This document shows positions 35,321 through 44,027 of a stretch of DNA of 64,000 bases, piece after piece. This stretch comes from Fidelibacterota bacterium (GTDB lineage Bacteria; Fidelibacterota; UBA2242; JAFGTP01): assembly GCA_016934035.1 (NCBI GenBank), contig JAFGTP010000054.1, positions 278,948 to 342,947 on the forward strand, in the 5' to 3' direction. Under the pieces are notes generated by a model. That model ran no database searches, was not told the origin of the DNA, and was given only the letters and a program-made list of their open reading frames with translations. The position numbers were made by a program, and so were the translations under genes. Position 1 is the stretch's first letter. Each line of letters starts with the position of its first letter.

Positions 35321-36448
35321 TTAGCGATTGGATAATAATTGATTATAATAGTTTGATCTTCCCGTTCGAATGATTTCCTGGATGATTTTTTCCGTCACTT
35401 TTCCAATGCCTTTTACCGATTGAAGAAAGAATTGGTGCTGCTCGATGGGTTCTTTTAGTTTTGAAAGATTATAGGCTGCAAAACCATAGAGTGATCTTTG
35501 GTTTTTCAGTTTCAATAAATAATCAATATGCTCTAATATTATAATTACTTTTTCGTTCAGGGTGAATTGCCGGTCAAAGCTATAAAAGGGAATTCGCAGG
35601 GGAATTTTGTAAAGCCGCGACAATTCCAGCATTGGTTCACTCAGCGACTGGTAATACTGGTCGGTAGCATTGCCCCATTTATTGGGTTTGTAAATCATGG
35701 CATACTCCGCAGCCAGTTCCGGAAAATGGGTATCTATAACAGAAAAAAATTTTTCCGATTGTCGTCCGGGGTTCAGGGTCAGACCGCCAAAGACGATGAA
35801 ATCCAGACTGAGTCTTGCGGCTGCTTGAAAGACCTCTTTTATCCTCTGCCACTGGTCCGTCACAAAGGGAATCAGGGGCATCAGGAAAACACCGCAGCGA
35901 ATGCCGGCTTGTTTCATTTTTGCCAGTGTTTGCAGCCGGCTTGAGGGTAGGGCCACTCCCGGTTCAAAAATCCTGCTGATGGCATCATCCACAGAACTGA
36001 AGCTCATGCCCACCAGAGCATTGGACTTTTCATTTATTAATTTCAACAAATCGATGTCCCGTTCAACCAGCACGGATTTCGTCAACAGCATTACCGGAAA
36101 ATTACGTTCGGCCAGAATTGAGAGTATTTTCCGTGTGATCTTATATTCTGCCTCTATCGGCTGATAGGCATCGGAGACCCCGCCGATCAAACCGATTAAT
36201 CCGGGTTTTTCACGGTTTTTTTCAATTTTGTCCAGTTCCTTTTCCAGTAATAGGGGGGCATTGATTTTGACTTCAATTTCCGTTTCAAAATCGCCCATGA
36301 CCTGATATTTTTCTGTCTGGCCGTCACAATAAACGCAATTATGTGAGCATCCCCGGTAGATATTCATACCATATTTAGTTAAAAACCAACTGTCAGGTTT
36401 TTTCTGTTTCCGTAAAATTGTTTTAGATTCGATTTCCCGAATGATCAA
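35321..36448 (-). CDS. Radical SAM protein of the spore photoproduct lyase-related group
   Basis: The protein starts at a TTG (36448) that overlaps the TGA of the gene upstream and has GAGGA 7 bases before it. The [4Fe-4S]/SAM motif is GCSHNCVYC near residue 35, embedded in MNIYRGCSHNCVYCDG as in SPL-like or Rv2578c-like radical SAM proteins. The barrel continues to about 280. The C-terminus has a helix-hairpin-helix-like segment (LQSVKGIGKVTEKIIQEII) that could contact DNA. Length is 375. The substrate is unknown. The HhH segment and SPL relationship hint at nucleic-acid repair or modification, which is inference. Confidence 0.82.
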   Translation of the reverse strand: MIIREIESKTILRKQKKPDSWFLTKYGMNIYRGCSHNCVYCDGQTEKYQVMGDFETEIEVKINAPLLLEKELDKIEKNREKPGLIGLIGGVSDAYQPIEAEYKITRKILSILAERNFPVMLLTKSVLVERDIDLLKLINEKSNALVGMSFSSVDDAISRIFEPGVALPSSRLQTLAKMKQAGIRCGVFLMPLIPFVTDQWQRIKEVFQAAARLSLDFIVFGGLTLNPGRQSEKFFSVIDTHFPELAAEYAMIYKPNKWGNATDQYYQSLSEPMLELSRLYKIPLRIPFYSFDRQFTLNEKVIIILEHIDYLLKLKNQRSLYGFAAYNLSKLKEPIEQHQFFLQSVKGIGKVTEKIIQEIIRTGRSNYYNQLLSNR

Positions 36449-37218
36449 AGTTCTGTCCTCAGAATATTGACCAGTCGGGTTTTACTGATGGGGTGATGGG
36501 AAAGGATTTTGCCATTCAGGATCAAGGCGAAGGTTCCGAAAGGTGATGGATTTTCCTGCGCTTCTTGATGAGAATTAATATGAATAATTCGGACTTTTGT
36601 ATCAAATTCTTCTTCGGCTGTCCGGACCATTTCCTGCACATTTTTAACGGTGTAGGGACACTGGTCGGCACGCAGAATAGTCAGGCCCTTTTGATAACGG
36701 GAATTGAGTATCGGATCGTTGTTAATATACACCGGGTTCGAAGCATGAATTTGGACTTTTTTTACCAGCAATTGAAAATCCGGTGCGATGTTTTCAACCG
36801 GTTCAAAACCGTTTTTTAAAAAAATGTCGGCGTTTGCCATAAAGGAGCCTTTGCGGACCATCACAGCGATGCCTGCTTTTGATCTGGCGATTGCATCCTG
36901 AAAACAATCCGCCAGCATGCGGGAGGCAAATCCCCTCTGTTTGTATTCTTTTTTAAATCCCACAAAAAGACAATGGATGAACAGATAATGAGGGGCAGAT
37001 ACTGGCCGCCAGCAATATTCTCCGTCAATATATTCAATCATTCCCTGGGTCCCTGCTACATTGGAATGCAGCACTTTAATCACCAGACCTTTGGACTTAT
37101 TTTTTGCGTACCAATCCAGTTTTTCCGAATAGCCCGGTTTGTTAACATCTTTATAACCGCATAATCCGTATAATTTTACACTCTCCGGTGTTGTCGGAAT
37201 GATTTGCAAGTTGTCCAT
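36445..37218 (-). CDS. GNAT acetyltransferase with C-terminal YoaP-like domain
   Basis: The ATG at 37218 follows GGAGG and opens at MDNLQIIPTTPESV; a longer reading to 37356 adds an unrelated stretch. The product has 257 residues. Residues about 20-165 are a GNAT fold with the acetyl-CoA loop in FKKEYKQRGFASRMLADCF. Residues about 170-257 resemble the YoaP domain, a thioredoxin-like module with CPYT (GLTILRADQCPYTVKNVQEM) and a terminal KTRLVNIL helix. YoaP-type proteins are poorly characterised. Overlap with the radical SAM gene (TTGA) implies the two act together. Confidence 0.82.
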   Translation of the reverse strand: MDNLQIIPTTPESVKLYGLCGYKDVNKPGYSEKLDWYAKNKSKGLVIKVLHSNVAGTQGMIEYIDGEYCWRPVSAPHYLFIHCLFVGFKKEYKQRGFASRMLADCFQDAIARSKAGIAVMVRKGSFMANADIFLKNGFEPVENIAPDFQLLVKKVQIHASNPVYINNDPILNSRYQKGLTILRADQCPYTVKNVQEMVRTAEEEFDTKVRIIHINSHQEAQENPSPFGTFALILNGKILSHHPISKTRLVNILRTEL

Positions 37219-37331
37219 ATCTTTGGGTCCCTCCAGCATTGAAAAAATATAACAAATTTTCTGTACACTTTGCAGATAAATTTTATCAATGTAAATTAAG
37301 GGAAACACAGCGCAGAAGGAGGAGTATTCAC
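37219..37331. promoter_or_regulatory. Divergent intergenic region
   Basis: These 113 bases separate the GNAT-radical SAM pair from the amidohydrolase and must hold both promoters. A strong AGGAGGAG ribosome-binding site lies just before the amidohydrolase ATG. No confident -10/-35 pair was assigned. Confidence 0.4.
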
Positions 37332-38999
37332 ATGACCCAAGTAAAAACAATATCAATGATCATGCTCATGATTTTTGGAATGGTATTTTGCTGTAAAACA
37401 GGAGGAGAAAAAGTGACAGCGAGTTTCGTCCTATTAAATGGTAACATCTGGACCGGCAATCCGCACCAACCCAAAGCGGAAGCACTGGCCATTGCCGGCA
37501 ACAAAATAATATTCGTCGGTACAAATAAGGATGGGAAAAAATATATCTCCCCAAAGACAGAGGTGGTTGATGCCGAAGGAAAATTTATATGCCCGGGTTT
37601 TACCGACGCCCATCTGCATTTTTTGGATGGTGGACAACGGCTGGCTTCGGTTGAACTTCGTGATGCCGGATCGCCGGATGAATTCAAACAAAGAATTGCA
37701 GATTATATAGAAACCTTAAAACCCGGAACCTGGGTAATCGGTGGTGACTGGGACCATACCAACTGGGGCGGAGAGTTGCCCCATCGCTCCTGGATTGACG
37801 ATATATCACCGGACAATCCTGTTTGGATCAGCCGGCTGGACGGGCACATGGCCCTGGCCAATTCCAAGGCTATGGAAATCGCCGGTGTTACTAATGATGT
37901 CGAAGATATCGAAGGCGGAACCTTTGTTCGGGATGAAAAGGGCTATCTCACCGGTATTATGAAAGATAATTCCATGTCTGTCATTGAATCTATTATTCCT
38001 GATCCCGATGACGATATGAAATTCCGTTACCTGGACGCGGCTATGAAATATGTCAACAGTAAGGGTGTCACTTCCGTTCACCACATGGGCAACTGGGACG
38101 ACTTGCGTATTTTTGAACTGGCAAAAGACCAAGGCAAACTCACTGTGCGGATCAATGCGGCGGTGCCCATCAGCACTCATGAAAGACTGAAAGAACGCAA
38201 AGAAACAAAAGGCTGGGGTGATGTGTGGGTAAAACTTGGTGGACTCAAAGGATTTATTGACGGATCACTTGGTTCTCATACGGCATTAATGAAAGAAGCC
38301 TTCAGCGATGCGCCAAAGGATTTTGGTTTGCAGGTCACAGAAACTGAGGAGATGTACGAAATGGTGAAAGCCGGTGATGCTTTTGGTGGCCAGGCTGTGG
38401 TGCATGCAATCGGCGATCGCGCTAACAATATTATGCTTGATATTTTTGAAAAAGTGGCTAGGGAAAATGGGCCACGAGACCGACGATTCAGAATTGAACA
38501 TGCGCAACACCTGTTACCTGAAGATATCACCCGTTTTGGTGAACTTGGTGTCATTGCTTCCATGCAGCCCTATCATTGCATAGATGATGGCCGCTGGGCT
38601 GAACCTTATATTGGAAAAGAGCGCATGAAAACCACCCATGCTTATCGCTCCTTATTGGATGCCGGGACGACATTGGTCTTTGGTAGTGACTGGTATGTGG
38701 CGCCGCCCACACCCTTGGAAGGGATCTATGCAGCTGCCACACGCGCGACCCTCGATGATGAAAATCCCCACGGCTGGATACCGGAACAGAAAATATCCGT
38801 TGAGGAAGCCTTGAAAGCCTATACAGTGACACCGGCATATGCCAGTTTTGAGGAAGATCTAAAAGGAACCCTGGAACCAGGGAAACTGGCTGATATTGTC
38901 ATCCTGGAAAAGGATATTCTGGCTATTCCGCCTGTTGATATATGGGATGTAAAGGTCGAGACAACCATTGTCGGTGGAAAAATAGTATATAAGAAATAA
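37332..38999 (+). CDS. Exported amidohydrolase 3 (YtcJ-like) family protein
   Basis: The ATG at 37332 has AGGAGGAG upstream and opens a signal sequence (MTQVKTISMIMLMIFGMVFC), so the 37239 start is rejected. The Cys at the end could be a lipoprotein site, though the lipobox is poor. The 555-residue protein has the metal-binding DAHLHFLDGG motif, the HAIGDRAN and IEHAQHL blocks, and the GSDWYVAPPTPLEGIY Asp block of the amidohydrolase superfamily, followed by the small beta-sandwich domain. YtcJ-like enzymes hydrolyse amide or similar bonds; the substrate is not predictable. It stands alone between divergent neighbours and a convergent xthA. Confidence 0.9.
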   Translation: MTQVKTISMIMLMIFGMVFCCKTGGEKVTASFVLLNGNIWTGNPHQPKAEALAIAGNKIIFVGTNKDGKKYISPKTEVVDAEGKFICPGFTDAHLHFLDGGQRLASVELRDAGSPDEFKQRIADYIETLKPGTWVIGGDWDHTNWGGELPHRSWIDDISPDNPVWISRLDGHMALANSKAMEIAGVTNDVEDIEGGTFVRDEKGYLTGIMKDNSMSVIESIIPDPDDDMKFRYLDAAMKYVNSKGVTSVHHMGNWDDLRIFELAKDQGKLTVRINAAVPISTHERLKERKETKGWGDVWVKLGGLKGFIDGSLGSHTALMKEAFSDAPKDFGLQVTETEEMYEMVKAGDAFGGQAVVHAIGDRANNIMLDIFEKVARENGPRDRRFRIEHAQHLLPEDITRFGELGVIASMQPYHCIDDGRWAEPYIGKERMKTTHAYRSLLDAGTTLVFGSDWYVAPPTPLEGIYAAATRATLDDENPHGWIPEQKISVEEALKAYTVTPAYASFEEDLKGTLEPGKLADIVILEKDILAIPPVDIWDVKVETTIVGGKIVYKK

Positions 39000-39058
39000 A
39001 AATCACTTTTATCAGGAATCGACAGAATTCCTTTGAGAAAAGCTTCTGTGAAATTCTC

Positions 39059-39096
39059 AAGCCACCTTGTAAAAAATCAATTTTTTTAGGTGGCTT
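39059..39096. terminator. Terminator hairpin between amidohydrolase and xthA
   Basis: The arms AAGCCACCT and AGGTGGCTT enclose an inner A6/T7 region that can extend the stem. It lies between convergent genes, just after the xthA stop on the minus strand, and could serve both directions. Confidence 0.6.
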
Positions 39097-39098
39097 GA

Positions 39099-39866
39099 TT
39101 ATATATCAAGTTTAATACTGATGGGGCAATGATCGGATCCCATGACGCTTTTATGGATACTTGATTCAACTACTTTCCCTTTAAAATCCTCATTGACGCA
39201 ATGGTAATCGATTCTCCAGCCAATGTCCTTGGCCCGGGCCTGAAACCGGTAGGACCACCAGGTATAGTGCCCTGGTTCATTGGAATGCAATCGACGGAAA
39301 GTATCATCATATCCGGCATTCAGGAATTTTGTCATCCATTCCCGTTCCTCTGGTAAATAGCCGGGATTATTCTCGTTGCTTTGGGGATTTTTCAGATCAA
39401 TGGGTTTGTGGGCAATATTGTAATCACCGCAGAGCAGGACTTTTTCACTGTTTTGTACCAGTTGGTCACATTTTTCCAGTACAGCATCACAAAAAGCGAT
39501 TTTGTAATCCAGCCGTTTACCTTCGGCCTGGCTGTTGGGAAAATAACAGTTAACCAGCGTCCATCCATCGTATTGGGCAATAATGGTCCGTCCTTCGCCA
39601 TCAAAGCTTAAATCCCCCAGGGGTTCAACAGATAAGGGTTTTTCTTTTGTGTAAAGTGCGACGCCGCTGTAGCCTCTTTTTTGGGCTGAAAAGAAGTAAC
39701 TGGTATAGCCTTCAATATGAATTATTTCAGCGGGCAATTGTTCTCTATGAGCTTTTGTTTCCTGGATTGCCAATATATCGGGGTTGGCTTTTTTCACCCA
39801 TTCAACAAAGCCTTTTTTCTCAATGGCACGTATGCCATTTACATTCCATGAATAAATATTTTTCAT
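39099..39866 (-). CDS. xthA: Exodeoxyribonuclease III
   Basis: This AP endonuclease and 3'-5' exonuclease acts in base-excision repair. The 255-residue product opens with SWNVNGIRA and continues with DILAIQETKAH (metal-binding Glu), YSGVALYTKEKP, LLCGDYNIAH (catalytic Asp and Asn), YTWWSYR, and the terminal GSDHCPISIKLDI with the Asp-His pair. It is complete and of normal length. It is transcribed alone, convergent with the amidohydrolase. Confidence 0.96.
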   Translation of the reverse strand: MKNIYSWNVNGIRAIEKKGFVEWVKKANPDILAIQETKAHREQLPAEIIHIEGYTSYFFSAQKRGYSGVALYTKEKPLSVEPLGDLSFDGEGRTIIAQYDGWTLVNCYFPNSQAEGKRLDYKIAFCDAVLEKCDQLVQNSEKVLLCGDYNIAHKPIDLKNPQSNENNPGYLPEEREWMTKFLNAGYDDTFRRLHSNEPGHYTWWSYRFQARAKDIGWRIDYHCVNEDFKGKVVESSIHKSVMGSDHCPISIKLDI

Positions 39867-40075
39867 CTAAAACCAACCTTTTCTAATGTATTATTTGTAC
39901 TGAAAGTTAGACTTTGGCAGGCAGAATTAAAAATAAAATATCTGAACAGCTGCTTTTCAATATCAAGGTTTATTCAAAAGAAGTTTCTGATTTTCGAAAA
40001 AATTAAGAGAGCAAATCAATAATGGGTATCAGAAACAAGGAGGCGAAAAAGCGGTTTGCAGGAGCAGCGAAAAAA

Positions 40076-40127
40076 AACACAACCTCAAAAGGTGATAGAA
40101 TTTGTACCGCATTTTTGGGGTTGTGTT
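40076..40127 (-). terminator. Terminator after the chemoreceptor gene
   Basis: The arms AACACAACCTCAAAA and TTTTGGGGTTGTGTT pair with one G-T and close a loop of about 22 bases. On the minus strand a run of seven T follows. It lies 10 bases beyond the chemoreceptor stop. Confidence 0.8.
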
Positions 40128-40136
40128 ATTACATTC

Positions 40137-41804
40137 TTATTCTATGATAAACTGGTTGACAGCATGGGTCAGTTTTCCACTGAGGGTATTTAAATTGTCA
40201 GAATTAACACTGACCTGACGGACCTCCTTATTGATTTCCAGCATATGGCTGTTGACTTTTGAAATGTTGGCGGAGATTTTTTTCAGATCACCGGAAGTGG
40301 ATTGGACATTGGCTGCAATACCCGCAGCTGAAGAATTAACAGTGCTGACATTCTTTGAGATTTCGTTGATTGTTTCAGCCTGATTTTGGACTGAGGAGTT
40401 GATGGTTTCGGATAGAATGTAAAAATCATTGACCACTTTGATAATGTCCTCGATCGCTTTAAGGGAAATGAGAGTGTCCTGTTTAATGACTTCAATTTGA
40501 TTGTTGATATTCGCTGTGGCTTCGGCTGTTCTTTTTGACAATTCTTTGACCTCGTTGGCAACCACGGCGAATCCCTTTCCGGCTTCACCGGCCACGGAAG
40601 CTTCAATCGTGGCGTTCAGCGCCAGCAGATTTGTCCTGCTGGATATCTCATTAATGGTTGAGGTCATCGATGAAATATTGTTCATGGCCTCATTCAGTTT
40701 CTGAATTAATTTTTGTGTTTTCTGGGATTCGACGGTAGCATCTTTAGAAATATGCAAGGCGTTATAGCAATGATCTGAAATGCTTTTGATGGTATCATTG
40801 ATCGCCACAATCGCCATCGCTACCAATGAGACTTCTTCAGACATATCATCGGTGGATTTTGAAATATCGGTAAGATTATCCGAGGCATTTTTGGAAAGAC
40901 GGGTAACCTTGACGGTGTCCTCGGCGATGTCATTGGTGTCTTTGAGCAGTGTTCCCGATGAATGGGACAAGTTGCTAGAGGACTGTTTAACTGTTGCGGA
41001 ACTTTCGGAAATCATTTTCAGCAGGGAATTCATTTTATCGCCCATGGTGTTAAATTCCCTGGCGAGGTCACCCAATTCATCTTTGTTGTTTATGTTTATT
41101 TTTTCCGTCAAATCACCCTGGGCCATTTTTTTGATGACCCTCACAATATAATTCAAAGGACGAATTATGGACCCGGCGAATATTATCGTCAGAATGACAA
41201 TGGCTGCAATTAACAGAAAGGACAGAATAATGATAAAATTGGTGATCTGGTTCATTTTTTTCGCAGAATGGTCAAAGGCGCTTTTGGTAGATTGTCCGGC
41301 CTGTAAAATAGCATGGTTCACAAATCCGTTAATTTTGTTTTTTTGTTGCAAAAAATCGGGAAACAGCTCAATGGCAGAATAGGCGTCACTATGAATACAA
41401 ATATCGGCTATTTCACTGTATCGGGCGCTGAGGTCTTTTTCAATCTTTTCAAGATTGCTGATATCCTCCAGCACCTCTTTATCCAGTCCTTTTTTTGTTT
41501 TGATATCGGCCAGTATCTGACCAATTGTGTTCAATTCTGTTTTGATCTCATCGGCCCCGGCCTGTATCTCTTCAGGATCAGACCCCATCATATTGGAGAT
41601 GATCAGTTGAGGCGCCGAAGCTGCGGCTTTGTTGAAAATATTGGAAATACTGGAAATTTGTTCCATGACTTTAATATTATTATTATAAATTTCCATTGCC
41701 AGGTTCTGCTGGTAGTTTGAATTCAGATAAAAGGTAAGAATTAACAGGCCGATTCCCAAACCGCTGATAAAAGGAAATACCGATAATTTTGCTTTAACTT
41801 TCAT
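40137..41804 (-). CDS. Methyl-accepting chemotaxis protein
   Basis: The 555-residue receptor has a first membrane helix at about 8-27, a helical periplasmic region of about 160 residues (28-188), a second membrane helix ([20 protein letters not shown]), a HAMP domain (about 215-270, [18 protein letters not shown]) and a long cytoplasmic signalling coiled coil. The hairpin tip region includes [34 protein letters not shown] with a Ser-Val insertion-like variant of EAARAGE. The periplasmic part looks like a four-helix bundle and lacks a Cache fold. A free-standing Cache protein is encoded 17 bases upstream in the same unit. No che genes lie in the window. Confidence 0.93.
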   Translation of the reverse strand: MKVKAKLSVFPFISGLGIGLLILTFYLNSNYQQNLAMEIYNNNIKVMEQISSISNIFNKAAASAPQLIISNMMGSDPEEIQAGADEIKTELNTIGQILADIKTKKGLDKEVLEDISNLEKIEKDLSARYSEIADICIHSDAYSAIELFPDFLQQKNKINGFVNHAILQAGQSTKSAFDHSAKKMNQITNFIIILSFLLIAAIVILTIIFAGSIIRPLNYIVRVIKKMAQGDLTEKININNKDELGDLAREFNTMGDKMNSLLKMISESSATVKQSSSNLSHSSGTLLKDTNDIAEDTVKVTRLSKNASDNLTDISKSTDDMSEEVSLVAMAIVAINDTIKSISDHCYNALHISKDATVESQKTQKLIQKLNEAMNNISSMTSTINEISSRTNLLALNATIEASVAGEAGKGFAVVANEVKELSKRTAEATANINNQIEVIKQDTLISLKAIEDIIKVVNDFYILSETINSSVQNQAETINEISKNVSTVNSSAAGIAANVQSTSGDLKKISANISKVNSHMLEINKEVRQVSVNSDNLNTLSGKLTHAVNQFIIE

Positions 41805-41821
41805 GTCCGTTCCGTAATGAA

Positions 41822-42313
41822 TTAATTTTCTTTATAGACTCCGGCGACAACGATATACTTTTTCCCGTCTTTTTCAATAAATTTTCCATAGGCTGTTTTT
41901 TGATGGATGCCGGGATCATTGGGTTTTTGATAACTATAATCTGTCCAGCCAGCGCCGTTTGTAAGCGCTTTCTGTACGATTTCATCACGAAATTTTTTGC
42001 CCTTGATGTCTGGTTTTCCCAGGTAGGATTTGCCCACTAAACTTGGTTTGTAAGGATGGGCCAGCATCACGCAATTTTCATCGTAGACAAAGGCATAAAG
42101 TGCTTTCTCCTCGATGTAAAAACCGCCCTCAGGCTTATTGATTTCCACCAATGCTGTCTCTCCTTTTTCTCGAATCAGGTCTACGGCTTTGTTGACCAGA
42201 GCCACAGCCTCTTTCTGGGCTTCGGTCAAGGTAGTATCTTCACCCATTAAAAAAGTCGTAAAAACCATGGACAATGTGATAATAAAAATCATTAAAAAAT
42301 TAAATTTTTTCAT
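41822..42313 (-). CDS. Periplasmic single-Cache (sCache_2-like) sensor protein
   Basis: The ATG at 42313 has GGAGG 5 bases upstream and opens a signal peptide (MKKFNFLMIFIITLSMVFTT); the 42325 start lies within that ribosome-binding site. The 163-residue product is almost only a Cache domain: LYAFVYDENCVMLAHPYKPSLVGK, the GAGWTDYSYQKP turn, and YGKFIEKDGKKYIVVAGVY. These are sCache_2 hallmarks, usually found inside receptors and binding small organic acids. There is no membrane anchor or signalling domain. Directly upstream of a chemoreceptor with a helical periplasmic region, it is likely a soluble ligand-binding partner for that receptor. Confidence 0.88.
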   Translation of the reverse strand: MKKFNFLMIFIITLSMVFTTFLMGEDTTLTEAQKEAVALVNKAVDLIREKGETALVEINKPEGGFYIEEKALYAFVYDENCVMLAHPYKPSLVGKSYLGKPDIKGKKFRDEIVQKALTNGAGWTDYSYQKPNDPGIHQKTAYGKFIEKDGKKYIVVAGVYKEN

Positions 42314-42469
42314 AGGGGCCTCCATTTTTTTAGAAATTTAAAATTTAAAACCTACGAAAACAAGCAAACAACATACCATAAAATTTTCATTTTTATCTGT
42401 CTTCGGTTGTCCTAAATTGGATCAGATTTTTATTTTTGACCGCATGTAGGATATTGGAGAGAATAAAAA
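42314..42469. promoter_or_regulatory. Divergent intergenic region
   Basis: These A/T-rich 156 bases separate the Cache-chemoreceptor unit from menA. They must hold promoters for both; no element is assigned. Confidence 0.35.
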
Positions 42470-43360
42470 ATGGATTTTTACAGAAACTGGTTTTTGGCCA
42501 GTCGTCCCTGGTCTCTGACAATGACCGCTGTCTCCATTGCGACAGGGTTTATTTATGCTGCCACACCTGGGGACATTAACTGGTTTTGGTTTTTGCTGAC
42601 CTTATTGGCCGGGACTTTTGTCCATCTGGCGTCCAATCTGCTGAATGACTATTTCGATGTAAAAAATGGTATAGATACGGCATTTGTTTCCACTGCCAGA
42701 TATCGGCCACATCCCCTGGTTGAGGGAAATGTTACGCCCCAGAAGGTATTTTGGGCTTCCATTGCTCTCTACTCGCTCGCTGCAGTCATCGGAATAGCCC
42801 TGGTCCTGCTGAGAGGTGTGGTTTTACTCTGGATTGGACTGGCGGGAATGTTACTGGCTATGACCTACACGGCTCCGCCACTGAGATATAAATACAAAGG
42901 ACTGGGTGAATTGGGGGTTCTCATTATATGGGGACCGCTAATGATCGGAGGCAGTTTTTTTATTCAGACGGCGTCATTAAACGAGTCGGTGATCATCCTT
43001 TCGGTCCCACTGGGACTTTTGGTGGCACTGGTTTTATATATTAATAATGTTCGCGACATCATTAATGACAGGGATAAAAAAATTTCAACCCTGGCCATTT
43101 TTCTGACGTCGGATTTTGCTATCCATTTTTATACTTTTCTGATAATCCTGGCCTTTGTCTGGGTCATTGTCATCAGTATTTTTGGCCCGCTGACCTTATT
43201 CTCGTTGCTAGTGCTTTTATCTTTACCCCTGGCCATCAATCTCATAAAAAAAATGTATCGGCAAGTTCCTGATAATGCTGATGCCGAAACAGCCCGGCTT
43301 GTGACGCTGTTTGGGGTTTTACTGCTCATTTCCATGCTGATGAGTCATTATTATGGATAG
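42470..43360 (+). CDS. menA: UbiA-family prenyltransferase, probably MenA
   Basis: MenA attaches a polyprenyl chain to 1,4-dihydroxy-2-naphthoate in menaquinone synthesis. The 296-residue protein starts WFLASRPWSLTMTAVSIATG, as MenA proteins do. It has the first Asp-rich motif NLLNDYFDVKNGID and the second NNVRDIINDRDK, which bind the prenyl diphosphate through magnesium. About eight hydrophobic segments fit the UbiA fold. Other menaquinone genes are not in the window, so substrate assignment rests on sequence resemblance. Its end overlaps the CPBP protease gene by 8 bases. Confidence 0.87.
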   Translation: MDFYRNWFLASRPWSLTMTAVSIATGFIYAATPGDINWFWFLLTLLAGTFVHLASNLLNDYFDVKNGIDTAFVSTARYRPHPLVEGNVTPQKVFWASIALYSLAAVIGIALVLLRGVVLLWIGLAGMLLAMTYTAPPLRYKYKGLGELGVLIIWGPLMIGGSFFIQTASLNESVIILSVPLGLLVALVLYINNVRDIINDRDKKISTLAIFLTSDFAIHFYTFLIILAFVWVIVISIFGPLTLFSLLVLLSLPLAINLIKKMYRQVPDNADAETARLVTLFGVLLLISMLMSHYYG

Positions 43361-43976
43361 TCGTAAGCAACTCAGCCAGCTGAATTTCTTTACATTGCTT
43401 GCCGGAATATTTTGGTATTTCACCTTTGCGGTCAATATGGGGAATTTCTGGATCAAAATTGCGCTTTCTTCGGTTGTGCTGGCCTCTTGTTCATTTTTCA
43501 TTGAAAAACCCCGAAGCAGTGAATATCAAATTTCCTGGACAAATGTTCTTATGGGAATAGGTTCAGCAGTCATTCTATATGGAATATTTTATGCCGGTAA
43601 TATTTTTTCTGGTCTTTTGTTTGATTTTGCCTCAGGTCAGGTGGGATCGATTTATCAAAAAGGTGAGGGTACAAACCCGTTCCTGATTGCCTTGATTCTG
43701 CTGGTTGTTACCAGTCCTGCGGAAGAGATTTTCTGGCGGGGATTTTTTCAAAAAGCAGCCATGAAACGCTATGGTGACCAGGGCGGTTATCTTTTTACAA
43801 CCCTGATCTATGGGTTGGTCCACATCTGGTCGGGAAATTTTATGCTGGTTGGAGCGGCTCTGGTGGCGGGCGCATTCTGGGGGTTTTTGTATTTGAAATT
43901 CCACAATCTTCCGATCCTGATTATATCCCATGGAATCTGGGCTGTGACCCTATTTGTACTTTGGCCAATTCGATAA
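43353..43976 (+). CDS. CPBP family intramembrane metalloprotease
   Basis: The 207-residue membrane protein has the ABI/CPBP motifs: EEIFWRG (EExxxR) near residue 128, and a downstream His in LIYGLVHIWSG. A final hydrophobic segment carries ILIISHGIWAVTLF with the last conserved His. Several hydrophobic helices precede them. Such glutamic intramembrane proteases process prenylated or membrane substrates; many bacterial members lack a known substrate. Overlap with menA suggests coupled translation but not necessarily a shared pathway. Confidence 0.9.
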   Translation: MDSRKQLSQLNFFTLLAGIFWYFTFAVNMGNFWIKIALSSVVLASCSFFIEKPRSSEYQISWTNVLMGIGSAVILYGIFYAGNIFSGLLFDFASGQVGSIYQKGEGTNPFLIALILLVVTSPAEEIFWRGFFQKAAMKRYGDQGGYLFTTLIYGLVHIWSGNFMLVGAALVAGAFWGFLYLKFHNLPILIISHGIWAVTLFVLWPIR

Positions 43977-43980
43977 AAAA

Positions 43981-44003
43981 AGCCCCGCTATTCGGGGCTT
44001 TTT
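43981..44003 (+). terminator. Rho-independent terminator after the CPBP protease gene
   Basis: The stem AGCCCCG/CGGGGCT with a CTATT loop is flanked by A6 and T5, so it can work in both directions between the convergent protease and metallopeptidase genes. Confidence 0.92.
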
Positions 44004-44027
44004 AAAATCAGACTATTTCAATCTTGA

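Noticed and set aside
37239-37331. N-terminal extension of the amidohydrolase
   Set aside because: The extension is read through the divergent promoter region. The ATG at 37332 has AGGAGGAG and starts a signal sequence.
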